A stretch of DNA of 30,150 bases from CAZUSC01 sp964622915 (lineage in GTDB: Bacteria > Patescibacteriota > Andersenbacteria > UBA10190): NCBI GenBank assembly GCA_964622915.1, contig CAZUSC010000079.1, positions 1-30,150 of the forward strand. The letters run 5' to 3'. Below are positions 1-7,017 of the stretch, in pieces. The notes beneath the pieces are model-generated. The model was not told the DNA's origin, searched no databases, and saw nothing but the letters and a program-made list of their open reading frames with translations. Made by a program: the position numbers and the translations under genes. The first letter of the stretch is position 1. Each line of letters starts with the position of its first letter.

Positions 1-944
1 GCAAAAGGTGACTGCAAATCAGTCGCCAGCCCTGGGTACGGCAAGGTTTTAATAGTAAAAGCTCGGCAGGGGGCTGGACGCACTTGAATAGCGGCCAGAC
101 TATTGTTATCTGGCTCACCTATTTCGTAATCAATGCCAATATCATCCAGTTTTTTCCAGAAGAGACGTAAATGGTTCAGCGGAACTTTTTCTATTGTTAG
201 GGCTGATTTGGTAGCGGCGGCCAGCAGAATGAAAGTACCGGCTTCTAACATATCTTGAATGTTGGTAACTTGAGCACCCTGCAATTTAGCGGCGCCGACA
301 ATAGTGATGGTGTGTGTTCCGGCGCCGCGAACACGTGCTCCCATCAGATTTAACATTGCTCCCAGAGCCTCGACATGCGGTTCGGCTGCGGCAATATGCA
401 CAGTCGTTTTACCGGGTAAGGTTGCAGCTACCAGCATTACATTTTCTGTGGCTGTAACAGAAAACTCTTGCAAGGTCACGTTGCCGGCTTTCATTTTTGA
501 TCCATCGACCCGCACGCCGCTATCGTGCACCGCAATGGCTGCCCCTAACTGCCGAAAGGCGTCCAAGTGAACATCGATTGGCCGGGAGCCGATAATATCT
601 CCCCCCGGCAAGGGAAGGTTTGCTTGTCGGGTCCGGCCGAGCAACGCTCCCAGTAACAGGACCGAGGCGCGCAGCGCGCGCACGAGTTTGTTTGGCACGT
701 CGGAGTTGGCAATCGTTGTCGCCCTTATTTTTATATGATCGCCCGATCGCTCCACCTCTACACCAAGCGTAGACAATATTTCCAGCAAGCTATCAACATC
801 GGAAATTCCGGGGATGTTATTAAGTTGCACTTCTTCGTCAGTCAGCAAACTGGCGGCCAGCAACGGCAAGGCAGCGTTTTTTGAACCAAAAACGGGTAGC
901 GATCCTGTTAGCTTGTTGCCACCATTAATAACGAATGAAGACAT
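1..944 (-). CDS. murA: UDP-N-acetylglucosamine 1-carboxyvinyltransferase (MurA), C-terminus cut by window edge
   Basis: MurA transfers enolpyruvate from PEP to UDP-GlcNAc, the first committed step of cytoplasmic peptidoglycan synthesis. The frame is open from ATG at 944 to the window edge (314 residues; the family is about 420). The N-terminus reads MSSFVINGGNKLTGSLPVFG and is followed by S-K-N-A-A, placing Lys22 and Asn23 as in E. coli MurA. A YPGLATDLQSPF stretch near residues 303-314 holds the family's catalytic aspartate (D310 here). The active-site loop reads LPGGDIIGSRPIDVH: residue 116 is Asp (codon 597-599) where most bacteria have the PEP-binding Cys. Family knowledge links that change to fosfomycin insensitivity. 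No Shine-Dalgarno sequence is evident, and a heptad repeat array begins 5 bases upstream. MurA is separated from the other mur genes of the window by about 15 kb. Confidence 0.95.
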   Translation of the reverse strand, partial: MSSFVINGGNKLTGSLPVFGSKNAALPLLAASLLTDEEVQLNNIPGISDVDSLLEILSTLGVEVERSGDHIKIRATTIANSDVPNKLVRALRASVLLLGALLGRTRQANLPLPGGDIIGSRPIDVHLDAFRQLGAAIAVHDSGVRVDGSKMKAGNVTLQEFSVTATENVMLVAATLPGKTTVHIAAAEPHVEALGAMLNLMGARVRGAGTHTITIVGAAKLQGAQVTNIQDMLEAGTFILLAAATKSALTIEKVPLNHLRLFWKKLDDIGIDYEIGEPDNNSLAAIQVRPAPCRAFTIKTLPYPGLATDLQSPF

Positions 945-949
945 TTTTT

Positions 950-998
950 AAGTATTTAGTATCAAGCAGTAAGTAGCAAGCATCGAAAGTGAGTAGCC
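950..998. repeat. Degenerate heptad array, AAGTATC family
   Basis: Seven consecutive 7-bp units (aagtatt, tagtatc, aagcagt, aagtagc, aagcatc, gaaagtg, agtagcc) lie directly upstream of murA. The unit resembles the AAGTAGY/AAGTATY units at other gene junctions of this window. Confidence 0.75.
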
Positions 999-1053
999 AT
1001 ATCTAGTATTTAGCACTTGGGCGACTTTTAAATAAGCAGTTGATACGTCCCGT

Positions 1054-1078
1054 CTACAACCTACAACCTACAACCTAA
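1054..1078. repeat. CTACAAC heptad array
   Basis: Three perfect tandem CTACAAC units plus a partial fourth unit. This is the reverse complement of the GTTGTAG units at 11664 and 21477. It lies between the divergent murA and PEGA genes. Confidence 0.85.
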
Positions 1079-1098
1079 TACCTTGCCAACTCCGCATA

Positions 1099-1104
1099 TA
1101 TAAT
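1099..1104 (+). promoter_or_regulatory. Candidate -10 box for the PEGA gene
   Basis: A perfect TATAAT lies 39 bases before the ATG at 1144 in a TA-rich stretch. No good -35 box sits at 16-18 bp spacing, so this is a weak call. Confidence 0.3.
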
Positions 1105-1143
1105 ATATACCGGTTACCTTATACTATCTTATAGCCACAATTT

Positions 1144-2499
1144 ATGACTAGATCAGTTAGGCGGGCCCTGCTGTTGCTGGCGGGTTTACTGTTTGCAGCC
1201 ATCGCCCCCGGTGTCATTTTGTATGCCATTGGCTATCGTCCAACCTGGCCGGGCAGCGATCAATCATCCGTCGGCGTACTGATGGTCGATGGGTTGCCGA
1301 AGAAAGCGGTTGTCGAGATCAACGGCCAGCCTGTCGGGCGGTTGCCCCAAATGGTCGCCAATATGCCGGTGGGAACAGTAGACGTTCGGTTGAGCAAGGA
1401 CGGATATATCCCGTGGCAAAAAACATTAATCATTGAGCCTAAGCGCGCTACCGCAGTGCAAGCAGCTCGGCTGTGGCCGCAGTCAGCGCCGGTGCTTCGT
1501 CTTAAGAATGACATCAAAGATTTTTCGTTATCACCAAATAGGTCTTTAATGGCCATTACTTATTCCAATCAGACCTGGCAAATCATTGACAACGCGGGGC
1601 GTGCAGTTTCGCCACTCATTAAGCTTAGGGCGGCACCAGTGGAAGTAACGTGGTCTCCCGATAACGCCTTTGTGGTTTTGTCAGTCAAAAATGGCCAGTT
1701 CTTTTTATACGATGTTGCCCAAGCGCAGGATAGCTTAGTGAGTTTACCGGCTTTAACCGGCGCCAAGCAGATTAGTTGGGACTTACGGGTGCCTGGCCGA
1801 CTGGTCGTACATACCAAGTTAGGATCACTCATTGCCTTTAATGTTGTCACGGGCAGCAGCACCCCCCTGGTTGATGATATTAAAAACTATGCAATAAGTT
1901 CACGCAACATTGTGGCGGTGACGTCCGACGGCCGGCTGGAGATGTTTAATTTACAAGGCCAGCTCACTGGCACGTTGAGCACAGCGCTGGAGCAGGAGCC
2001 AGCACTTATATTAATGACCCCGGCCGGCAATATCGCCCTGCTACTGCCGGATGGCCGCCTGGTTATGATTGGCCCCAACGGCAGCCTTATCCCTGTGGCC
2101 GAGCAGGCGCTTGCTGCTGCCTGGTCACCGGATGGACGCATATTATTGATCCAGTCCAACCATAACGAGCTGCAAGTTTATAACGTCGATAATCAAGAGC
2201 TAAGGCATATTCCTCTTAACCAGTTACAGCTGGTTGTCCGGTTATCTCAATCAATTATTAATCCGCAGTGGTATGCCGGGGGCCAGCATATTATCTATCA
2301 AGTGAACGACGAGATCATTATTACCGAAATAGATACGCGCGATCACCCTATTAGCTATTCCGTCGATACCACCAATAATGGCCGAGCCGCCGTGGCTGTC
2401 GGTGAGGATGGCAATGAAATCTATTATTTAAAAAACGTCGATAACCGTACTGGTTTATGGCGAGCCTCACTGTTTGCGGAAGACGACCGAGTACGCTAA
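1144..2499 (+). CDS. Membrane-anchored PEGA domain protein with beta-propeller-like C-terminal region
   Basis: A 451-residue protein. Residues about 7-29 form one hydrophobic segment after a basic start (MTRSVRR), so it is probably a signal anchor with the rest outside the membrane. Residues about 44-105 look like a PEGA domain (VVEINGQPVGRLP, then a KDGYIPW motif). PEGA domains are small beta-sandwiches common in surface proteins. Residues about 120-440 contain repeated SPD/SPN motifs (LSPNRS near 130, WSPDNA near 170, WSPDGR near 327) typical of WD40/TolB-like propeller blades. Such proteins are frequent in Patescibacteria, but their role is unknown; cell-surface scaffolding is only an inference. 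It is convergent with csrA and divergent from murA, and is the only plus-strand gene in the left 27 kb. No Shine-Dalgarno sequence is visible. Confidence 0.8.
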   Translation: MTRSVRRALLLLAGLLFAAIAPGVILYAIGYRPTWPGSDQSSVGVLMVDGLPKKAVVEINGQPVGRLPQMVANMPVGTVDVRLSKDGYIPWQKTLIIEPKRATAVQAARLWPQSAPVLRLKNDIKDFSLSPNRSLMAITYSNQTWQIIDNAGRAVSPLIKLRAAPVEVTWSPDNAFVVLSVKNGQFFLYDVAQAQDSLVSLPALTGAKQISWDLRVPGRLVVHTKLGSLIAFNVVTGSSTPLVDDIKNYAISSRNIVAVTSDGRLEMFNLQGQLTGTLSTALEQEPALILMTPAGNIALLLPDGRLVMIGPNGSLIPVAEQALAAAWSPDGRILLIQSNHNELQVYNVDNQELRHIPLNQLQLVVRLSQSIINPQWYAGGQHIIYQVNDEIIITEIDTRDHPISYSVDTTNNGRAAVAVGEDGNEIYYLKNVDNRTGLWRASLFAEDDRVR

Positions 2500-2544
2500 A
2501 TGGAGCCCTCGCGGGCCGCGCGCTGCCTCTTTTGCGAGGTGGGA

Positions 2545-2572
2545 TAAAAAAAGCCCAGTTGGTTAGACTGGG
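2545..2572 (-). terminator. Rho-independent terminator after csrA
   Basis: Read on the minus strand, CCCAGT and ACTGGG form a 6-bp stem (2554-2559 with 2567-2572) around a 7-nt loop. One C and then a run of seven T follow (complement of the A run at 2545-2551). It lies 47 bases past the csrA stop, between the convergent csrA and PEGA genes. Confidence 0.7.
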
Positions 2573-2618
2573 TGGGTGGCGCGGTGTCGAGCTTCAGCTT
2601 GAGCCGGGAGTGGCGGGG

Positions 2619-2834
2619 TCAGGTGTCAACGCTTGTTCCCGTTGGATTCTCTAGCTTTTGCTGTTCCTCTTGCTCCTTCTTGATCGCCTCGTAGACTTCT
2701 TGGCGATGGACAGTGACGTCTTTGGGGGCATCAATGCCAATGCGGACTTTGTCGCCCCTGATCTCAATGATCATAAGGGTGATCTTATCACCAATGATGA
2801 TCTTTTCGTCCTTTTTGCGCGATAACACTAGCAT
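2619..2834 (-). CDS. csrA: Carbon storage regulator CsrA
   Basis: A 71-residue CsrA/RsmA. The protein is a dimeric RNA-binding regulator that binds GGA motifs in mRNA leaders. The sequence starts MLVLSRKKDEKIIIGDK and contains RIGIDAPKDVTVHRQEVYEAI; Leu4, Arg6 and the VHR arginine used for RNA contact in the family are all present. The C-terminal tail is charged (KKEQEEQQK). The start at 2834 is chosen because GAGGAGG, a strong Shine-Dalgarno sequence, lies just upstream on the minus strand (2841-2847) and the protein then begins at the family-conserved MLVLSRK. A longer in-frame extension is not conserved. The leader has an ACGGA motif in a small hairpin. FliW, the usual antagonist, is not in this window. 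CsrA lies downstream of the ribosomal gene cluster but behind a possible terminator. Confidence 0.93.
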   Translation of the reverse strand: MLVLSRKKDEKIIIGDKITLMIIEIRGDKVRIGIDAPKDVTVHRQEVYEAIKKEQEEQQKLENPTGTSVDT

Positions 2835-2865
2835 GTTGCGCCTCCTCGTGAGTGGTTTGAGGGTC

Positions 2866-2879
2866 GTCCGTAACCGGAC
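2866..2879 (-). promoter_or_regulatory. csrA leader hairpin with ACGGA motif
   Basis: On the minus strand GTCCG and CGGAC form a 5-bp stem around GTTA, giving an ANGGA-type CsrA target (complement of 2867-2871). A second GGA sits in the Shine-Dalgarno sequence at 2841-2847. Two GGA sites, one covering the ribosome binding site, match known CsrA-repressed leaders. Autoregulation is an inference. Confidence 0.35.
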
Positions 2880-2885
2880 CAAAAA

Positions 2886-2906
2886 GGGCATTACAATTAG
2901 CCCTTA
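2886..2906 (-). terminator. Hairpin with short T run between rpsI and csrA; possible terminator
   Basis: On the minus strand AAGGGC and GCCCTT form a 6-bp stem around a 10-nt loop, and the T run continues beyond the stem. The loop overlaps a possible -10 box (TGTAAT, complement of 2890-2895) with TTGTTC 17 bp upstream (2913-2918). The site may therefore be a terminator, a csrA promoter, or both. Confidence 0.4.
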
Positions 2907-2962
2907 AAAAACGAACAAACTGGCTGCCCGCATCCTATATCAAGACCAGTATTTTGTAAAGA

Positions 2963-2984
2963 GCCGGTGATTCACCGCACCGGC
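2963..2984 (-). terminator. Hairpin downstream of rpsI, weak terminator
   Basis: A perfect 7-bp stem, GCCGGTG with CACCGGC (2978-2984 with 2963-2969), with an 8-nt loop and TCTTT after it on the minus strand. It is placed 40 bases past the rpsI stop, so it may end the ribosomal operon. The T tract is poor. Confidence 0.5.
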
Positions 2985-3024
2985 CATTATAGAGCTGCCG
3001 CACTGTCCGTCTGGGCGTGAATGT

Positions 3025-3420
3025 TTAGCGCTTACTGAACTGCGGTGCGCGGCGGGCTCTTTTCAGACCCGGTTTTTTGCGCTCTTTTTCCCGCGGATCT
3101 CGAGATAACAAACCAGATTTTTTGAGCTGTTTACGATAATCCTCGTCTTGTCCGACTAGCGCGCGGGCAATGGCGAGACTGGCCGCTTGTGCTTGGGCAA
3201 TTACGCCTCCGCCATGGACCTTGAGGGTAAAGCCGTGTTCGTCAATCTTTGACGCCGTAACCAGCGGCTTTAAGACTGCATTTTGAGTAGCGGTAGTGGG
3301 AAAGTAATCAGCGAAATCCCGCCCATTGACCTGGCGTTCAGCCGGTGTCGCTGTCAGGATGACTTGAGCAACAGCCGACTTTCTGCGGCCTAGGCCATAG
3401 ATTCGATTGGTGGCAGACAT
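3025..3420 (-). CDS. rpsI: 30S ribosomal protein uS9
   Basis: A 131-residue uS9. The N-terminus YGLGRRKSAVAQVIL and the C-terminus KKPGLKRARRAPQFSKR are diagnostic; the final S-K-R tail reaches the P-site tRNA in the small subunit. Length is normal. The start at 3420 follows the rplM stop by 13 bases, the conserved rplM-rpsI pairing. It is the last gene of the alpha-operon-type cluster, and two hairpins follow it. Confidence 0.97.
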   Translation of the reverse strand: MSATNRIYGLGRRKSAVAQVILTATPAERQVNGRDFADYFPTTATQNAVLKPLVTASKIDEHGFTLKVHGGGVIAQAQAASLAIARALVGQDEDYRKQLKKSGLLSRDPREKERKKPGLKRARRAPQFSKR

Positions 3421-3433
3421 AAAGTATCTAAAA

Positions 3434-3868
3434 TTAAGATTCTGGTTTATCCGCTACTTTGCTGAACTGAGCTTGGTGCGGATGCTGGTGGCCTGCATAA
3501 AGTTTTAATTGGCGCAGCCGGCGATCGCGCAGTTTATTCTTCGGCAACATTCCCGAAACAGCTTGTCTTACTACCACCCGGGAGTCCCGTCTAATCTGCT
3601 CGCCCAGGGGCCGTTCCTTCAGTCCGCCGGGATAGCCGGTGAACCAGCGGTACATTTTTTGCTCTTTTTTGTTGCCGGTAACCACAAGTTTATCCGTATT
3701 AGTAATGACCACCTGTACCGGCGCAACTTTATTGGCCGTCCAGTCGGAGCGATGTTTTCCCATTAGCAAACCGGCCACTTGCGTCGCCAACCGGCCCAAT
3801 ACTACTGTGCTGGCATCAAGTTGGTGCCATTCCATTGTCGTATTGACATGTGCTGGTTTCTTTACCAT
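3434..3868 (-). CDS. rplM: 50S ribosomal protein uL13
   Basis: A 144-residue uL13, an early-assembling large-subunit protein. Recognisable stretches are VVLGRLATQVAGLLMGKHR, the VVITNTDKLVVTGNKKEQK strand and AVSGMLPKNKLRDRRLRQLK. Length is typical. It follows rplQ after 11 bases and precedes rpsI by 13, so the three are probably one transcript. Confidence 0.97.
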   Translation of the reverse strand: MVKKPAHVNTTMEWHQLDASTVVLGRLATQVAGLLMGKHRSDWTANKVAPVQVVITNTDKLVVTGNKKEQKMYRWFTGYPGGLKERPLGEQIRRDSRVVVRQAVSGMLPKNKLRDRRLRQLKLYAGHQHPHQAQFSKVADKPES

Positions 3869-3879
3869 AACCGTAATTG

Positions 3880-4239
3880 TTATTTAGTATCGATGATATC
3901 TACTCGCACCATGCTAGCCGCATCGTGTCGCTTGGACGGCAGGCGCGTCAAGCGCAAATATCCGCCGGGCCTCTGCTGGTTGGCCTGACCGATGCGAACC
4001 AGAGCAGGCAGGTCTTCCTTGGAGGGCAGTTTGGATATTAGAGCGCGACGGCGCGCCAAAGTCATTTGCTCTTTGCTGGTCGTGATTAGAGGCTCGACAA
4101 ATCGGCGTAGTTCCTTAGCCTTAGCAGCGGTGGTGACGATGGTTTGATGTTGGAGCAAAGCAGAAGTCAGCGCCCGCAATAAATAACCACGTCGAGCCGC
4201 ATTGCGGCCTAGTATTCGGTTGTTGTGTTTGTGCCTCAC
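3880..4239 (-). CDS. rplQ: 50S ribosomal protein bL17
   Basis: A 119-residue bL17. It begins MRHKHNNRILGRNAARRGYL and continues into LLRALTSALLQHQTIVTTAAKAKELRR, the family signature. Length is normal. It follows rpoA by 25 bases in the usual rpoA-rplQ order. Confidence 0.97.
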   Translation of the reverse strand: MRHKHNNRILGRNAARRGYLLRALTSALLQHQTIVTTAAKAKELRRFVEPLITTSKEQMTLARRRALISKLPSKEDLPALVRIGQANQQRPGGYLRLTRLPSKRHDAASMVRVDIIDTK

Positions 4240-4264
4240 AATAAGAACTGTCGCTAACTATTCG

Positions 4265-5224
4265 TTATCGGCCGCTCCCGCTTACACGATCCTGGTACTG
4301 CTGTCGTGCGGCTCGGACATCCTGAATCGCCTTGGCGCCCAGGCCTGGAATATCCTGGATTTGCTCGTCAGATAATTCAAGCACTTGTTCAACCATGGTA
4401 ATACCCACCCGCTCGAGAGCATTGTGGACGCGCGAAGGTAGTTGCAACAGGTTAAGGGTATTTTCCGGCGGCTGTACCTCCTCAATCTCTGGTGGTCCTT
4501 CCTCTTTTGGGGGACGTAAGTCAGTCAGCTTGGCCGCAAAATCTCCCGTCAAGCTATTAAAGTGATCACGCAAAATAGAAGCAGCTTGGCGCAGCGCGTC
4601 CTGTGGCGTGATGGTCCCATCAGTCGTAATAGTCATGGTTAAATTGTGGTAGTCGGTTTCGCGGCCGACGCGAACATTTTTGACGTTGAAGCTCACTCTG
4701 ACGACCGGTGTAAAAATGGCGTCCAGGGCTACCGTACCAATGCTGCGCTCCTTGGCATCTTGGCCTTCGGACGGCAGATAACCGCGTCCTTGTTCTACTG
4801 TACACAGCAAGTCTAGTGAGGCATCTTTAGCAGTTAAAGTGGCAATGTGGTGCTTGGGGTTTACAATCTTGACCTCGGGCGGCACAGCAAAGTCGCCGGC
4901 GGTAATCTTTTTCTCGCCGCTGGCAGTAAGTCTGATCGTTATTGGCTCGCTACTGGTCGAAGACAAGCGGACCCCCTTCAAGCTAAGCATGATGGTTACC
5001 AAATCCTCTTTGACGCCTTCAATCGTAGAGAATTCGTGATCGGCCCCTTCGATTTTCATTTCCGTGATGGCCGCACCGGGCAAGGATGACAACAAAACGC
5101 GGCGCAGGGCATTACCAACAGTTGGACCATAGCCGGGATGATAAGGGCGAATGTTAAACGTAGCCGTATTGTCAGACTCCTCTTGGATATCAACTTCTTC
5201 CGGGAGATATATTGGTTGCAACAT
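4265..5224 (-). CDS. rpoA: DNA-directed RNA polymerase subunit alpha
   Basis: A 319-residue alpha subunit with both domains. The N-terminal domain (about 1-225) has YGPTVGNALRRVLLSSLPG, which dimerises and nucleates assembly of the core enzyme. An acidic/proline linker (KEEGPPEIEEVQPPE) joins the C-terminal domain (about 255-315), with LPSRVHNALERVGI and IQDIPGLGAKAIQDV, the helix-hairpin-helix fold that contacts UP elements and activators. The arginine in SRVHNALER sits where the family's DNA-contacting residue is expected. Length is typical. It is flanked by rpsD and rplQ as in most bacteria. Confidence 0.97.
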   Translation of the reverse strand: MLQPIYLPEEVDIQEESDNTATFNIRPYHPGYGPTVGNALRRVLLSSLPGAAITEMKIEGADHEFSTIEGVKEDLVTIMLSLKGVRLSSTSSEPITIRLTASGEKKITAGDFAVPPEVKIVNPKHHIATLTAKDASLDLLCTVEQGRGYLPSEGQDAKERSIGTVALDAIFTPVVRVSFNVKNVRVGRETDYHNLTMTITTDGTITPQDALRQAASILRDHFNSLTGDFAAKLTDLRPPKEEGPPEIEEVQPPENTLNLLQLPSRVHNALERVGITMVEQVLELSDEQIQDIPGLGAKAIQDVRAARQQYQDRVSGSGR

Positions 5225-5247
5225 AATAATGTTTTAAAATATGAAAG

Positions 5248-5772
5248 TTAGCGGGCAAAAAATTCGACGACTGCCCGCATATTGACGCCTAAGTTAGCCT
5301 CCTCGTGGGTGGGAAGGCTACCAATCTTAAAGCTAAAATCGGTCGGCGCAAGGCTAATCCAGGACGGCGGCCGCGTGCCCTGCATCCGCTTCTCGAAGTT
5401 TGAGAAGTATGCTGATTTTCTTTTACTGGCCCGCACCGTTACAACATCACCGGGCTTCAATAGTAGGGACGGAACATCCACCGGCCGCTCATTAACAGAA
5501 AAAAAACGGTGCGTCGCCATTTGGCGTGCTTGTGGTCTGGTCTGCGCCAGGCCCGCTCGAAATATAGCATTGTCCAGACGACGTTCTAGCAAGGCAACCA
5601 TGTTAGGGCCAGTTTCGCCCGTTCCCGCCCGCGCCATTTTGTAGTAACGCTTGGTTTGGCCCTCGCGAATACCAAAAATCTTCTTTAAGTCTTGTTTTTC
5701 TTGCAGCTGTGTAGCATAACGACTTCGGTTTCGTCGGCGCTTAGTGGCAGCTTGGTTAGGTTGCGGACTCAT
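5248..5772 (-). CDS. rpsD: 30S ribosomal protein uS4, short N-terminus
   Basis: A uS4 of 174 residues; common bacterial uS4 has about 200-209. YATQLQEKQDLKKIFGIREG aligns with the family's YGVQLREKQKVRRIYGV, and the S4 RNA-binding domain (LERRLDNAIFRAG... ARQMATHRFFSVNERPVDV) is intact. What is missing is the first 40 or so residues, including the usual RYTGPKCRLCRREG segment. The truncation is not a wrong start: an in-frame TAA lies six codons upstream of the ATG, and the rpsK stop is only 23 bases away. uS4 is a primary 16S rRNA-binding protein, and its N-terminal part contacts the 5' domain. It sits in the normal rpsK-rpsD-rpoA order. Confidence 0.95.
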   Translation of the reverse strand: MSPQPNQAATKRRRNRSRYATQLQEKQDLKKIFGIREGQTKRYYKMARAGTGETGPNMVALLERRLDNAIFRAGLAQTRPQARQMATHRFFSVNERPVDVPSLLLKPGDVVTVRASKRKSAYFSNFEKRMQGTRPPSWISLAPTDFSFKIGSLPTHEEANLGVNMRAVVEFFAR

Positions 5773-5795
5773 ATGAGTGAGGTCAATAAATTAGG

Positions 5796-6194
5796 TTAAA
5801 CCCGTCGGCGCTTAGGAGGGCGCACGCCGTTGTGCGGGATTGGCGTCACATCTTTAATGGAAGTGATCAGTAGCCCCGATCCACTGAACGCGCGGATAGC
5901 TGATTCCCGAGCACTGCCAATGCCTCTGACCACAATTTGTGCCTCTTCCAAACCAAAGGGTTTGACGCGTTCGAGAGCATCGGCCACCGCCTTGCTGGCG
6001 GCGTAGGGCGTAGACTTTCGGGTGCCGGAAAAACCGACCCGGCCGGCACTACTACTGGCTAACATGTTGCCGTTAGCATCGGCAATGGCCACCAATGTAT
6101 TGTTATATGTCGATTGGACATAAATAATTCCCTGCTTAACTTTTCGTCGAGCTTTGGATTTCTTCTTGCTGGTAGTAGCGGTTGTTTGTGCCAT
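5796..6194 (-). CDS. rpsK: 30S ribosomal protein uS11
   Basis: A 132-residue uS11 with a basic N-terminus (KKKSKARRKVKQGIIYVQST), the YNNTLVAIADANGNMLASSSAG core, and the conserved end TPIPHNGVRPPKRRRV. Length is normal. A 153-bp repeat element fills the whole gap between the rpsM stop and this start. Confidence 0.97.
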   Translation of the reverse strand: MAQTTATTSKKKSKARRKVKQGIIYVQSTYNNTLVAIADANGNMLASSSAGRVGFSGTRKSTPYAASKAVADALERVKPFGLEEAQIVVRGIGSARESAIRAFSGSGLLITSIKDVTPIPHNGVRPPKRRRV

Positions 6195-6350
6195 AAGCGC
6201 TAGTAGAAAGTATTAGGTAGTAGGTATAAAGTATCCAGACGCGACGAAAAACGACGCGTCATTCCAAAGACTACACACCTGCTTACCTATATTTCCTTGG
6301 TTGGAATTCGCATACATAATACTTACTACTTGATACTTGCTACTTAACTA
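6195..6350. repeat. Stop-to-start spacer element, copy 1 (rpsM-rpsK)
   Basis: The left arm has five 7-bp units at 6202-6236 (agtagaa, agtatta, ggtagta, ggtataa, agtatcc). The right arm at 6318-6347 has units of the inverse type (ttactac, ttgatac, ttgctac). The arms are inverted relative to each other and could fold into a long imperfect hairpin. The element begins at the TAG stop of rpsM (6348-6350) and ends about six bases before the rpsK ATG. It shares both ends with copies at 6741 and 13400, while the centres differ more. Confidence 0.85.
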
Positions 6351-6740
6351 TGTCTTTTCGGCAGCCGAGCGGCGGCCGCTACCGGCTGTGCGCCGGACGT
6401 TGCCGCGAACGGTGCGAGAATTAGTTTTAGTGCGTTGGCCGCGCACCGGTAAACCCTTGATGTGCCGGGCTCCGCGGTAGGTACCAATATCTTTATGATG
6501 CTTAATATTCATGGCCACCTCCCGTCTTAACTCACCTTCCACTTTCAGATTTGTTTCGATGTATTCTCGTAATTTGTGTTCTTCCCCGGACGTTAAATCC
6601 CGTGCTTTAACATCGGTATTAATTTTGAGCGCAGCTAATATTTTTTCACTCAGCGGGCGACCAATACCGTAAACATACGTCAAGGCAATTGCCATCCGTT
6701 TTTTGTCCGGCAGATTGATGCCGCTAATTCTAATGGCCAT
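6348..6740 (-). CDS. rpsM: 30S ribosomal protein uS13
   Basis: A 130-residue uS13. The start MAIRISGINLPDKKRMAIAL is placed at 6740 because the protein there matches the family N-terminus. An in-frame extension upstream would be translated from repeat DNA. The YGIGRPLSEKIL motif and the basic C-terminus GLPVRGQRTKTNSRTVRG are diagnostic. It contacts the subunit bridge to the 50S. Repeat elements bound it on both sides: the stop codon is the first triplet of one, and the start follows another by a few bases. Confidence 0.97.
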   Translation of the reverse strand: MAIRISGINLPDKKRMAIALTYVYGIGRPLSEKILAALKINTDVKARDLTSGEEHKLREYIETNLKVEGELRREVAMNIKHHKDIGTYRGARHIKGLPVRGQRTKTNSRTVRGNVRRTAGSGRRSAAEKT

Positions 6741-6901
6741 AAGAGTTAAGTAGAAAGTATTAAGTAGCAGGTAGTAAGTATCGTGACGCGACAAAAAATA
6801 CTGTTCCACTATTAGTAAAGACCGACGACTGTTTGACCGTATTTGGTTGCGTTGGATTCGCGTACATAATACTTACTACTTAATACTTGCTACTCAAACT
6901 A
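6741..6901. repeat. Stop-to-start spacer element, copy 2 (rpmJ-rpsM)
   Basis: Heptad arm at 6746-6780 (aagtaga, aagtatt, aagtagc, aggtagt, aagtatc) and inverse arm at 6867-6895 (ttactac, ttaatac, ttgctac). It starts at the TAG stop of rpmJ and runs to the rpsM start; the gap is 158 bp. The segment acataatacttactactt is shared exactly with the copies ending at 6350 and 13557. Confidence 0.85.
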
Positions 6902-7012
6902 CCCTTGCCGCTGCTTATGCTTCGGGTTGGGGCAAATGACGTAAATTCTGCCCTTGCGTCGGACAATCTTGCACTTGGCACACATCTTTTTAGCTGAAGA
7001 TCGAACTTTCAT
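6899..7012 (-). CDS. rpmJ: 50S ribosomal protein bL36, zinc-binding form
   Basis: A 37-residue protein starting MKVRSSAKKMCAKCKIVRRK and continuing GRIYVICPNPKHKQRQG. Cys11, Cys14, Cys27 and His32 form the zinc site of the C+ type of bL36. Length equals the usual 37-38. It follows infA by 5 bases and precedes rpsM, the standard infA-rpmJ-rpsM order. Its TAG stop is the first triplet of a spacer element. Confidence 0.96.
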   Translation of the reverse strand: MKVRSSAKKMCAKCKIVRRKGRIYVICPNPKHKQRQG

Positions 7013-7017
7013 ATTAA

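Noticed and set aside
2835..2891. Longer CsrA start at 2891
   Set aside because: A strong Shine-Dalgarno sequence sits inside the extension, and the family-conserved MLVLSRK begins at 2834.
6741..6809. Extended rpsM start with a tyrosine/leucine-rich N-terminus
   Set aside because: The extension is translated heptad repeat; uS13 starts at MAIRISG.
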